Source of the DNA: Hellea balneolensis
Lineage (GTDB): Bacteria > Pseudomonadota > Alphaproteobacteria > Caulobacterales > Maricaulaceae
NCBI GenBank assembly: GCA_003233025.1
Contig: QIKS01000143.1
Span: 1 to 19,201 of the forward strand
Reading direction: 5' to 3'
DNA: 19,201 bases
This document shows, piece by piece, positions 8,176-15,128 of this stretch. The position numbers were made by a program, and so were the translations under genes. A model generated the notes under the pieces. That model saw nothing but the letters and a program-made list of their open reading frames with translations. It had not been told where the DNA came from and made no database searches. Positions within the stretch are counted from its first letter, which is position 1. Each line of letters starts with the position of its first letter.

Positions 8176-8608
8176 AATCAATAACCCCCATTGTGCTGTC
8201 GCAAGAAGGATTTAACGCCTTTGGCGATGTCATAGAAGCGCGAGGGCAATCCACCGGGATTAATCAGAACCACACACAACGCTTTGATAGCCTGGCCACT
8301 GTCGACGGCGGGGTGCTCAGTATTTTTCGCACCCGTCCTTTAGCCCTGCCAATCGCCATAGAGGCTTTATGCCCCTGTCAGAAAACCCTTATTTGATTGT
8401 CGTTGCCCCCAAGGGTGGTTTTGACGAAACCTTAATAAAAGTTTTTCAGGCACAGCCGGGCCAAGGCGTGAATTACCATGCAGGTACATGGCATCATTAT
8501 AATTTGGCATTAAATGCTCCCAGCGATTTTTTGGTCATTGACCGGGGCGGGGCTGATATGTCTTGCGACGAAGTAAATCTCAAAAACCCGTTCTTGATCA
8601 ATCTGTGA
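8172..8608 (+). pseudogene. allA: ureidoglycolate lyase AllA, broken by a frameshifting deletion
   Basis: Intact AllA splits ureidoglycolate into glyoxylate and urea, the last step of allantoin use. Here the gene lies in two frames. Residues 1-64 read from 8172 (FGDVIEARG, INQNHTQRFDSLA, LSIFRTRPLALPIAI). The rest reads in another frame from about 8363 (GFMPLSENPYLIVVAPKGG, GQGVNYHAGTWHHYNLAL, FLVIDRGGADMSC). Homologues have a conserved stretch of about 11 residues at the junction (ERHPLGTQ in E. coli, from memory); only 2 of about 33 bases remain. A net loss near 31 bases explains both the missing block and the shift. The first frame stops at 8396, giving a 74-residue fragment. The conserved GVNYH and DRGG motifs downstream look undecayed, so the break is recent or an assembly fault. 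The start overlaps the ABC stop; the end overlaps convergent alc by 11 bases. Confidence 0.82.
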
Positions 8609-9584
8609 TTTTGCCGAACAGACGCAAGCGACTAATGCCGCCGTCTGGGAAAATATTGACCCTGACATGGGTGAGCGGGCCTAAAGCTTGTAACTGATCG
8701 GTAAATTCATGCTCCCGGTTCATCTCCAGTTTTTGTGTCTCCAGTAAAACGGGCCAATCTTGGGCCTGCGCCAAAATTTTATCGTCAGATATATTGCTTA
8801 TATGCACCGCTTGTAGAGAAACTCTATCGGGGTAATTGCCCTTAAAAAATGCCGTATCAATGATGACGCGCTCAATCTCGCCCGCGTGCGCAAGCGCCAA
8901 AACGGCCCAATCGTGACCGGGGGTGCGGCGGCGGCGAGTTTCCCAACCGTCGCCCATATTAATGCCTCGGCCCGGCGCAATCATGTTTTCTGGCACGCCA
9001 AAATGAGCATTATTACACCCAACAGCCCGCCCGCCATAGCCAAGGGCGGCCAAATCAATCGTTTGGGCCGGGTCGAAATTTTTCCAATCGGTAAAAAATT
9101 GGCCGTAAACCCGCAAGCGCGCCACCCCGCCGTCCGGATAGATATGCAGGCGGATATGGCTAAAAACCTGTTCGGACGGGCAGGCCAGATAATGCTGATT
9201 ATCGCCGCTTAAATTACATTTTGCAGCAATTTCCTGCCAGACTGTATCAGGCGGGATATCGCCGCTGCTCAGGGCCGCTTCAACCTTGGCAAAGGGCGGG
9301 AAATTACCGGTGAAATGGCTTGTGTCAATTTCCAAACCGTCGATCCGTGCCGGGCCGCCAAGCTTGATAATCGCAAAATCATGGCCCGCCGCCCGCTTGC
9401 GACGGCTCTCCCAACCATCCATCCATTTACCGTTATCATCATATTTATCCGGGATAAATACAGGTGGTTTTGGCGCGATTAGCCGCGATTTATCGGCAAA
9501 AAAATCGTCCGTGGCAAAGACCACCGACGCCCCCAGCCGCGGATTTGCCAAATTAGTCAATGTGGTAAAATCAGGCTTTGTCAT
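8598..9584 (-). CDS. alc: allantoicase
   Basis: Allantoicase hydrolyses allantoate to ureidoglycolate and urea. The 328-residue protein shows the family's two tandem jelly-roll repeats. In repeat 1, DGWESRRKRAAGHDFAIIKL is followed by GLEIDTSHFTGNFPP. In repeat 2, GDGWETRRRRTPGHDWAVLA is followed by VIIDTAFFKGNYPDRVSL. Each repeat ends in a DGG-(V/I)-(A/S)-RLR-(V/L)-(Y/F)-G motif. The start is the ATG at 9584; the codon before it is TTG and adds nothing. The ATG overlaps uraD by 14 bases, so it is the third gene of puuE-uraD-alc. Its product, ureidoglycolate, is the substrate of the broken allA just downstream on the other strand, so the pathway may stop here or rely on another ureidoglycolate enzyme or on spontaneous decay. 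Confidence 0.93.
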   Translation of the reverse strand: MTKPDFTTLTNLANPRLGASVVFATDDFFADKSRLIAPKPPVFIPDKYDDNGKWMDGWESRRKRAAGHDFAIIKLGGPARIDGLEIDTSHFTGNFPPFAKVEAALSSGDIPPDTVWQEIAAKCNLSGDNQHYLACPSEQVFSHIRLHIYPDGGVARLRVYGQFFTDWKNFDPAQTIDLAALGYGGRAVGCNNAHFGVPENMIAPGRGINMGDGWETRRRRTPGHDWAVLALAHAGEIERVIIDTAFFKGNYPDRVSLQAVHISNISDDKILAQAQDWPVLLETQKLEMNREHEFTDQLQALGPLTHVRVNIFPDGGISRLRLFGKITD

Positions 9585-10071
9585 CAAACCAACTTTCTAT
9601 GCGCAGGCGGGCTATTTTGTGGATATTTTCCAGCGCAGTTTTGCGCTCCGCCGCAAGGGTGCTCTTTAGCCGCTTTTCAAATTGAGCCAGAATATCAGCG
9701 CGGCTCAAGCCTTTAACAGCAACGATAAATGGGAAGCCAAATTTGGCTTTATAGGCCGCATTATATTGTTCAAATTTCGCCAATTCGTCAACGCTACACT
9801 GGTCCAACCCTGCCCCCATTTGCTCGCAGGTGGAGCTTTGTGTCAACGTTCCCGACAAAGCCAGTTTGCCAGCCAAATCCGGATGGGCGCAGATAAGTTT
9901 GTCGATTTGCCCCCCGTCGGCATTCTCAACACTGCGGCGCATAGCGCTAATGATATCGGCGGGGTTTTCAAGCTGTTCATGCCATGCATTGCGGGCCGCC
10001 CAAGGTGAATGCTCATAGGCATGGCCAAAAATGTCGACAAATTCATCTTGGGTCATTTTACTTTGGGTCAT
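9571..10071 (-). CDS. uraD: OHCU decarboxylase UraD
   Basis: UraD converts 2-oxo-4-hydroxy-4-carboxy-5-ureidoimidazoline to S-allantoin. The protein has 166 residues from the ATG at 10071, close to the family size. Diagnostic motifs are ICAHPDLAGKLA (catalytic His), SSTCEQMGAGLDQCS (catalytic Glu, Gln) and FGFPFIVAVKG. The C-terminal helix is ALENIHKIARLRIESW. A second ATG at 10056 (MTQDEF) is 1 base after the puuE stop; the first overlaps puuE by 14 bases. Neither has a clear ribosome site, so coupling to puuE is likely. The two starts form a small tandem repeat (MTQSKMTQ). The longer reading upstream to 10332 is puuE in another frame. Confidence 0.92.
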   Translation of the reverse strand: MTQSKMTQDEFVDIFGHAYEHSPWAARNAWHEQLENPADIISAMRRSVENADGGQIDKLICAHPDLAGKLALSGTLTQSSTCEQMGAGLDQCSVDELAKFEQYNAAYKAKFGFPFIVAVKGLSRADILAQFEKRLKSTLAAERKTALENIHKIARLRIESWFDDKA

Positions 10072-10963
10072 AGGGAAATTTTTCACGCCAATGCGCGGCG
10101 ATATCAATCCGGCGCGCGATCCAAACCTTATCATGGGTTCTGATATAATCCAAAAACCGCGCCAACGCGGCAAGGCGTCCGGGCCGGCCTGAAATCCGGC
10201 AATGTAGACCGATAGACAGCATTTTAGGTGCCTGCTTGCCTTCTTCGTACAAAACGTCAAATGCATCCTTGAGATAGCTATAAAACTGATCGCCGGCATT
10301 AAAGCCTTGAGCCGTATTAAAGCGCATATCATTGGTGTCCAAAGTATAAGGCACGATCAGATGCGGGGTTTTGGTTTGGCTTGACCAAAAGGGCAAATCA
10401 TCGGAATAATCATCGGCGTCATAGGCAAACCCATAACCCGAAACCAGATCTCGCGTATGGGGGCTGGTGCGGCCGGTATACCAACCTTGGGGCGGGCCGC
10501 CGCACAGGGTTTTAAAAATCTCGATGCTTTCTTCAATATGTTCGCGCTCGGTCTCCTTGGGGATATCTTGGTAATTGATCCATTTAAGGCCGTGACACGC
10601 AATTTCGTGACCCCTGCTCAGAAACTCGTCGGCCATATTGGGCGAGCGCTGCAAAGCATGGGCAACAGCAAATACGGTCAACGGGATTTCGGCGCGCTCA
10701 AACAAAGCCAAAAGCCGCCAGACCCCGGCGCGAGATCCGTATTCATAAAGGCTTTCCATACTCATATGCCGTGCGCCCTCTATGGTCGGTGCATTGGTGA
10801 TTTCAGACAGGAAGGTTTCCGCCCCCCTGTCGCCGTAAAGAATACAGTTTTCGCCGCCTTCTTCGAAGTTAAGAACAAATTGCACAGCAACCCGCGCCCT
10901 GCCCGGCCAGTGGGGATGGGGCGGAGTTTGCCCATATCCTGATAAATCCCTTAAATTGCTCAT
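10058..10963 (-). CDS. puuE: allantoinase PuuE (metal-independent, polysaccharide-deacetylase fold)
   Basis: PuuE opens the ring of S-allantoin to allantoate. It belongs to the polysaccharide deacetylase-like family rather than the amidohydrolase AllB type. The 301-residue protein shows RDLSGYGQTPPHPHWPG at its N-terminus, FVLNFEEGGE, HMSMESLYEYGSRAGVWRLL, EIACHGLKWI, GWYTGRTSPHTRDLV, YTLDTNDMRF and LSIGLHCRISGRPGRLAAL. These match Pseudomonas PuuE nearly throughout. I prefer the ATG at 10963 because homologues start a few residues before RDLxGYG. An in-frame ATG at 11032 adds 23 unmatched residues and would leave only 25 bases to divergent uraH. Neither start has a good ribosome site. It heads puuE-uraD-alc and faces uraH-xdhAB-puuD across a shared upstream region. 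Confidence 0.93.
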   Translation of the reverse strand: MSNLRDLSGYGQTPPHPHWPGRARVAVQFVLNFEEGGENCILYGDRGAETFLSEITNAPTIEGARHMSMESLYEYGSRAGVWRLLALFERAEIPLTVFAVAHALQRSPNMADEFLSRGHEIACHGLKWINYQDIPKETEREHIEESIEIFKTLCGGPPQGWYTGRTSPHTRDLVSGYGFAYDADDYSDDLPFWSSQTKTPHLIVPYTLDTNDMRFNTAQGFNAGDQFYSYLKDAFDVLYEEGKQAPKMLSIGLHCRISGRPGRLAALARFLDYIRTHDKVWIARRIDIAAHWREKFPYDPK

Positions 10964-11046
10964 GGGTATATGTGGCAAGACTTGTATGGCTTTGTCTACA
11001 ATTTTATTGAAAACCTGGTCGGGTTTCTCCATATTGGGGGTAATTT
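10964..11046. promoter_or_regulatory. probable divergent promoter region puuE / uraH
   Basis: If puuE starts at 10963 and uraH at 11058, the 94 bases between them must carry both promoters. It is AT-rich relative to its neighbours and contains the near-palindrome TTGTCTACAA (10992-11001, TTGT-N2-ACAA), of the general form bound by some GntR-type regulators. I could not pick convincing -35/-10 pairs. If puuE instead starts at 11032, most of this is coding and the site lies within its first codons. Confidence 0.3.
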
Positions 11047-11053
11047 AGGAGGG
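11047..11053 (+). promoter_or_regulatory. Shine-Dalgarno site that fixes the uraH start at ATC
   Basis: AGGAGGG is a near-perfect ribosome site. From the end of AGGAGG there are 5 bases to the ATC at 11058 but 26 to the first standard start codon in frame, GTG at 11079. An in-frame TAG at 11046-11048 overlaps the site, so translation cannot begin further upstream. The 11-mer AGGAGGGTCTC recurs in front of puuD at 15103-15113. Confidence 0.65.
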
Positions 11054-11057
11054 TCTC

Positions 11058-11390
11058 ATCACAAAACTCACGACACATGTGCTCAACACAATGAACGGCC
11101 TTCCGGCTGCGGGCTTGCGGCTTGATCTATATGCTGTGGCCGGGCGACGTGAAACATTGCTCGCAACCTACACCACCAACACAGATGGGCGGGTCGACGA
11201 GCCGCTCTTGTCAGGCGCGGGTTTCAAGACCGGCACTTACCGACTAGATTTCCACGCTGGTGATTATTTGCAAACTTCAGATTTTCTCGACGTCATTCCC
11301 GTTCAATTTATCATCAATAATACTGAACGTCATTACCATGTGCCTTTATTGCTCTCGGCCTATGGGTATTCCACTTATCGGGGCAGTTAA
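11058..11390 (+). CDS. uraH: 5-hydroxyisourate hydrolase (transthyretin-like), apparent ATC start
   Basis: This enzyme hydrolyses 5-hydroxyisourate, the product of urate oxidase, to OHCU. The protein is about 110 residues: [20 protein letters not shown] at the N-terminus, a beta-rich middle, and the signature [18 protein letters not shown] at the end. The catalytic His of the LTTHVL motif is encoded at 11076-11078. The only standard in-frame start after the upstream stop is GTG at 11079, which would lose this His. Reading from ATC at 11058 gives (M)[10 protein letters not shown], matching the usual N-terminus, 5 bases behind AGGAGG. The start is therefore probably a rare AUC codon, or ATG misread as ATC. 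The stop overlaps the xdhA ATG (TAATG). First gene of uraH-xdhA-xdhB-puuD. Confidence 0.88.
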   Translation: MTKLTTHVLNTMNGLPAAGLRLDLYAVAGRRETLLATYTTNTDGRVDEPLLSGAGFKTGTYRLDFHAGDYLQTSDFLDVIPVQFIINNTERHYHVPLLLSAYGYSTYRGS

Positions 11391-12838
11391 TGAGCCGCGA
11401 TCACATCCAATTTCTCTTAGACGGCGAGCTTATTCGTGAGCGGGTTTTTGATCCGACCTTGAGCGTGTTACAATATCTGCGCGAACGGCGCTTGCGCACG
11501 GGCACCAAAGAAGGGTGCGCCGAAGGAGATTGCGGCGCTTGCACCATTGTTATCGGTGAAGCTTGCGGCGAACATGTCCATTACAAAGCCGTCAATGCTT
11601 GTATTATTTTCCTGGCAACCTTGGACGGCAAAGAAATCCGTACCGTCGAAAGCCTGGGCACGCCGCACAGCCCCCACCCCATTCAAAAACTGCTTGCCGA
11701 TAAAAATGGCTCCCAATGCGGGTTTTGCACACCGGGCTTTGTCATGTCGCTTTATGCTCTGCAAATATCAAATATCCCGGCAAATCCCGGCAATGTCAGC
11801 CACGCCCTGGCGGGGAATTTATGCCGCTGTACGGGTTATGGCCCGATCATTGAAGCGGCGTTGGAGATGGGGGAAAATGCGCCAGAGACCTCAAGCGCGC
11901 AAGATTTAAAAAGCTTGCAACATGATGAGTGTGTGAAAATCAGCGCCACTATAGAAGGCGAAAACAAGGTTTTTTATATCCCCAAAACCCTCGAACAACT
12001 GGAAGAAATTTACGCCAAAAACCCAGGCGCCGTCTTGCTGGCCGGGGGGACAGATGTCGGGCTTTGGGTAACCAAGCGCCATCAATGCTTAAACAACATA
12101 ATTTATCTCGGGGCAATTTCCGCCTTAAATATTTTGCTTGAAAACGCCAAACATGTAGAAATTGGCGCAGGCGTCAACTATTCAGACGCCCTGCCCATAT
12201 TGACGAAATATTACCCGGATATGGGCGCGGTTATGCGTAGAATTGGCGGACAGCAAATCCGCAATTTGGGCACGATTGGCGGCAATATTGCCAATGGCTC
12301 ACCCATTGGAGACATGGCGCCTTTACTCATCGCTGCCGGGGCGACGCTGGCTTTGCGCCGGGCGGGCACATTAAGAACCTTAGCCTTGGAGGGTTTTTTT
12401 ATTGATTACGGCAAGCAAGATTTACGGGCGGGGGAATTTGTCAAGGCCGTCAATATTCCCAAACCACGTCCGGATCAAAGATTTTTCGCCTACAAAATTT
12501 CCAAACGGTTCGAACAAGATATTTCCGCTCTCTGTGCGGCATTTAGCTTTGAGCTTAAAGGCGGGACCTGCACCCAGGTTCGCATTGCATATGGCGGCAT
12601 GGCCGCCACGCCCAAGCGCGCCGTTTTGGCCGAGAAAACCTTGGAAGGCCAACGCTGGAGCGAAGAAAATATCAGGCGGGCTATGGCTGCGCTCGAAGAC
12701 GATTTCACCCCGATCAGCGATATGCGGGCATCGAAAGACTACCGGATGCGCACCGCCCAAAACCTGTTGCTGAAAGCGTTTTACGAAAACAAGAGCGGCC
12801 AACCCATTCGCGTTTTGGAGGAAAACCTTGGCCATTAA
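11390..12838 (+). CDS. xdhA: xanthine dehydrogenase small subunit (2Fe-2S and FAD)
   Basis: XdhA carries electrons from the molybdenum site in XdhB to NAD+. The 482-residue protein has a plant-type ferredoxin domain (1-80) with cysteines C43, C48, C51 and C71 in EGCAEGDCGACT. A second helical 2Fe-2S domain (to about 165) has C110, C113, C145 and C147 in CGFCTPGFVMS and NLCRCTGYGP. The FAD domain (about 195-370) contains VLLAGGTDVGLWV and NLGTIGGNIANGSPIGD, and a CO-dehydrogenase-flavoprotein C-terminal domain follows. Length and domain order are those of bacterial XdhA. The ATG shares a base with the uraH stop. Its end overlaps xdhB by 11 bases. Confidence 0.96.
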   Translation: MSRDHIQFLLDGELIRERVFDPTLSVLQYLRERRLRTGTKEGCAEGDCGACTIVIGEACGEHVHYKAVNACIIFLATLDGKEIRTVESLGTPHSPHPIQKLLADKNGSQCGFCTPGFVMSLYALQISNIPANPGNVSHALAGNLCRCTGYGPIIEAALEMGENAPETSSAQDLKSLQHDECVKISATIEGENKVFYIPKTLEQLEEIYAKNPGAVLLAGGTDVGLWVTKRHQCLNNIIYLGAISALNILLENAKHVEIGAGVNYSDALPILTKYYPDMGAVMRRIGGQQIRNLGTIGGNIANGSPIGDMAPLLIAAGATLALRRAGTLRTLALEGFFIDYGKQDLRAGEFVKAVNIPKPRPDQRFFAYKISKRFEQDISALCAAFSFELKGGTCTQVRIAYGGMAATPKRAVLAEKTLEGQRWSEENIRRAMAALEDDFTPISDMRASKDYRMRTAQNLLLKAFYENKSGQPIRVLEENLGH

Positions 12839-15128
12839 AGCCGCCCATCATCCCCTCGTCCACGACAGCGCGTTAAAACAAACATGCGGCGCGGCGCACT
12901 ATCTTGACGATATTCCCGAACCCAAAGGGATGTTGCACCTTTATATCGCCATGAGCACCCAGGCCCATGCGAAAATAAAATCTATGGATTTATCACCGGT
13001 AATATCTGCGCGCGGTGTGAAATGCGTCATTGGTGCCAAAGATATACCGGGGCATAATGATGTCAGCCCCTTTGGCGGTGACGATCCGCTCTTTGCCCAA
13101 GATATTGTTGAATATATTGGCCAACCTGTTTTTGCCGTTGCGGCAACCAGCCGCGAGTTGGCCCGGCGGGCGGCGCAATTGGCAATTATTAACTACGCCC
13201 CTTTGCCCGCCATCATTGATATTGCTCAGGCCCGTCAAGCCGGGCATTTCATTGAGAAATCAAAAACCATGGCGAAGGGTGACGCGAAAAAAGCCATTGC
13301 AAAATCCCGCCATCGCACGCGCGGAACATTGGTGATTGGCGGGCAGGATCATTTCTATCTGGAAGGCCATATTGCCATGGCTTTGCCTTTGGAGGACGGA
13401 GATGTACACATTTATTCGTCCACCCAAAACCCGACCGAAATTCAACATTTGGCCGCTCATGTTTTAGGGCGAACACAAAAAGATATCACCGTAGAGGTGC
13501 GGCGCATGGGCGGCGCATTTGGCGGCAAGGAAACCCAGCCCGCAATTATGGCCTGCGCCTGCGCCCTAGCAGCCACCATAAGCGGGCAAGCGGTAAAATG
13601 CCGGCTTGACCGGGATGATGATATGATCATGACCGGTAAACGACATGATTTTATCTATTCCTATGAATGTGGCTATGATGATCAGGGCCGCATTGCCGGG
13701 CTGAGCGTCGTTCTTGAGGCGCGCTGTGGGCGCTCGAAAGATTTATCGGGGCCGATCAATGACCGGGCGATGTTTCACATTGATAATGCCTATGATTTGC
13801 CAACGGCCCATATCACCTCGCACCGCTATAAAACCCATACGGTTTCCAACACCGCCTTTCGCGGTTTTGGCGGCCCGCAAGGCATGATCGGCATTGAAAA
13901 AATCATTGAAGACATTGCTTTTAACCGCGCTTGTGATCCATTGGATATCCGCCTGCTCAATGCTTACGGCCCCGGTAAGAGCAATAAGACACCTTACGGA
14001 CAAAAGGTAGAAGACGCCGTCATTAAAGAGATTTTACAAGACCTTGCCACATCCAGTAACTACCGCAAGCGCCGCGCAGATATACGCAGATTTAATAAAA
14101 CCAGCCCGGTTTTGAAAAAAGGCATCGCCATAACGCCAGTGAAATTTGGTATCTCCTTTACCAAAACTTTCCTCAACCAAGCCGGTGCCCTTGTCCATGT
14201 TTACGCCGACGGCAGTGTCCATCTTAATCACGGCGGTACGGAAATGGGCCAAGGTCTGTTTATCAAAGTCGCGCAAGTGGTAGCGCAAGAATTTCAAATC
14301 CCGGTCGAACAGATAAAAATCAGCGCGACCCGAACCGATAAAGTCCCCAATACATCAGCGACAGCCGCCTCCAGCGGTTCGGACTTAAACGGCATGGCAG
14401 CTTTAAACGCCGTCCAAAAGATTAAACGCCGCCTGGCCAAATTGGCCGCAAAAAAACTCGACTGCGCGGCAAAGGATGTCATTTTTAAAGATGGGTTTTT
14501 GTCCGGCAATGGCAAGAAAATATCCTTCGCGGATTGTGCGCGCAACGCCTATGAAGCCCGCATATCCTTATCGGCGAGCGGGTTTTACAAAACCCCTAAA
14601 ATCCGCTATAATCCTGTGACATTGCGGGGCGCTCCTTTTTATTACTATGCTTACGGGGCTGCGGTTTCGGAAGTTCTCATCGACACCCTAACCGGGGAAA
14701 ACAAAACCGTGCGCGTTGATATTCTCCATGATTGTGGCCGCTCCCTCAACCCTGCCATTGACCTTGGTCAAATCGAAGGCGGGTTTATTCAAGGCATGGG
14801 ATGGGTAACCACCGAAGAGCTTGTTTATGACCATAAGGGCGCGCTTAAAACCCACGCGCCCAGCACTTATAAAATCCCGACAATTGGTGATCGCCCTGCT
14901 TTGATGAATATCGAAATATGGAACAAGGGCAGAAATATCGAACCGACGATTTACCGCTCTAAAGGTGTCGGCGAACCGCCGTTCATGCTGGCCAGCTCCG
15001 TATATTGCGCATTGGCAGACGCGGTGAGCGGCGCCCTTGATTACCAAGTTTATCCGGCGCTCAACACACCGGCAACGCCAGAGGAAATCCTGCGCTGCAT
15101 TGAGGAGGGTCTCCAATATGGAAGTTGA
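12828..15128 (+). CDS. xdhB: xanthine dehydrogenase large (molybdopterin) subunit, TTG start
   Basis: XdhB oxidises hypoxanthine and xanthine to urate at a molybdenum cofactor. The 766-residue protein has the substrate and cofactor motifs GGQDHFYLEGHIAMA (171-185), GGAFGGKETQP (228-238), FRGFGGPQGM (about 345), GTEMGQGL (about 465) and KGVGEPPFMLA with catalytic Glu716. Translation starts at TTG (12828): GGAGG is 6 bases upstream, the reading opens MAIKAAHHPLVHDSALKQ, typical of XdhB, and no ATG is near. The TTG may lower its level relative to XdhA. No xdhC, the maturation factor that often follows xdhB, is present; puuD starts within the last 11 bases instead. Confidence 0.96.
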   Translation: MAIKAAHHPLVHDSALKQTCGAAHYLDDIPEPKGMLHLYIAMSTQAHAKIKSMDLSPVISARGVKCVIGAKDIPGHNDVSPFGGDDPLFAQDIVEYIGQPVFAVAATSRELARRAAQLAIINYAPLPAIIDIAQARQAGHFIEKSKTMAKGDAKKAIAKSRHRTRGTLVIGGQDHFYLEGHIAMALPLEDGDVHIYSSTQNPTEIQHLAAHVLGRTQKDITVEVRRMGGAFGGKETQPAIMACACALAATISGQAVKCRLDRDDDMIMTGKRHDFIYSYECGYDDQGRIAGLSVVLEARCGRSKDLSGPINDRAMFHIDNAYDLPTAHITSHRYKTHTVSNTAFRGFGGPQGMIGIEKIIEDIAFNRACDPLDIRLLNAYGPGKSNKTPYGQKVEDAVIKEILQDLATSSNYRKRRADIRRFNKTSPVLKKGIAITPVKFGISFTKTFLNQAGALVHVYADGSVHLNHGGTEMGQGLFIKVAQVVAQEFQIPVEQIKISATRTDKVPNTSATAASSGSDLNGMAALNAVQKIKRRLAKLAAKKLDCAAKDVIFKDGFLSGNGKKISFADCARNAYEARISLSASGFYKTPKIRYNPVTLRGAPFYYYAYGAAVSEVLIDTLTGENKTVRVDILHDCGRSLNPAIDLGQIEGGFIQGMGWVTTEELVYDHKGALKTHAPSTYKIPTIGDRPALMNIEIWNKGRNIEPTIYRSKGVGEPPFMLASSVYCALADAVSGALDYQVYPALNTPATPEEILRCIEEGLQYGS

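Noticed and set aside
8361..8371. Programmed frameshift as an explanation for the split allA
   Set aside because: There is no slippery heptamer, and about 10 conserved residues are missing at the junction, which frameshifting would not restore.
11079..11390. uraH starting at GTG 11079
   Set aside because: It would remove the catalytic His at 11076-11078 and lies 26 bases from the only ribosome site.
12422..12835. 137-codon minus-strand frame inside xdhA
   Set aside because: Lies wholly opposite a conserved FAD-subunit coding region and matches nothing known.
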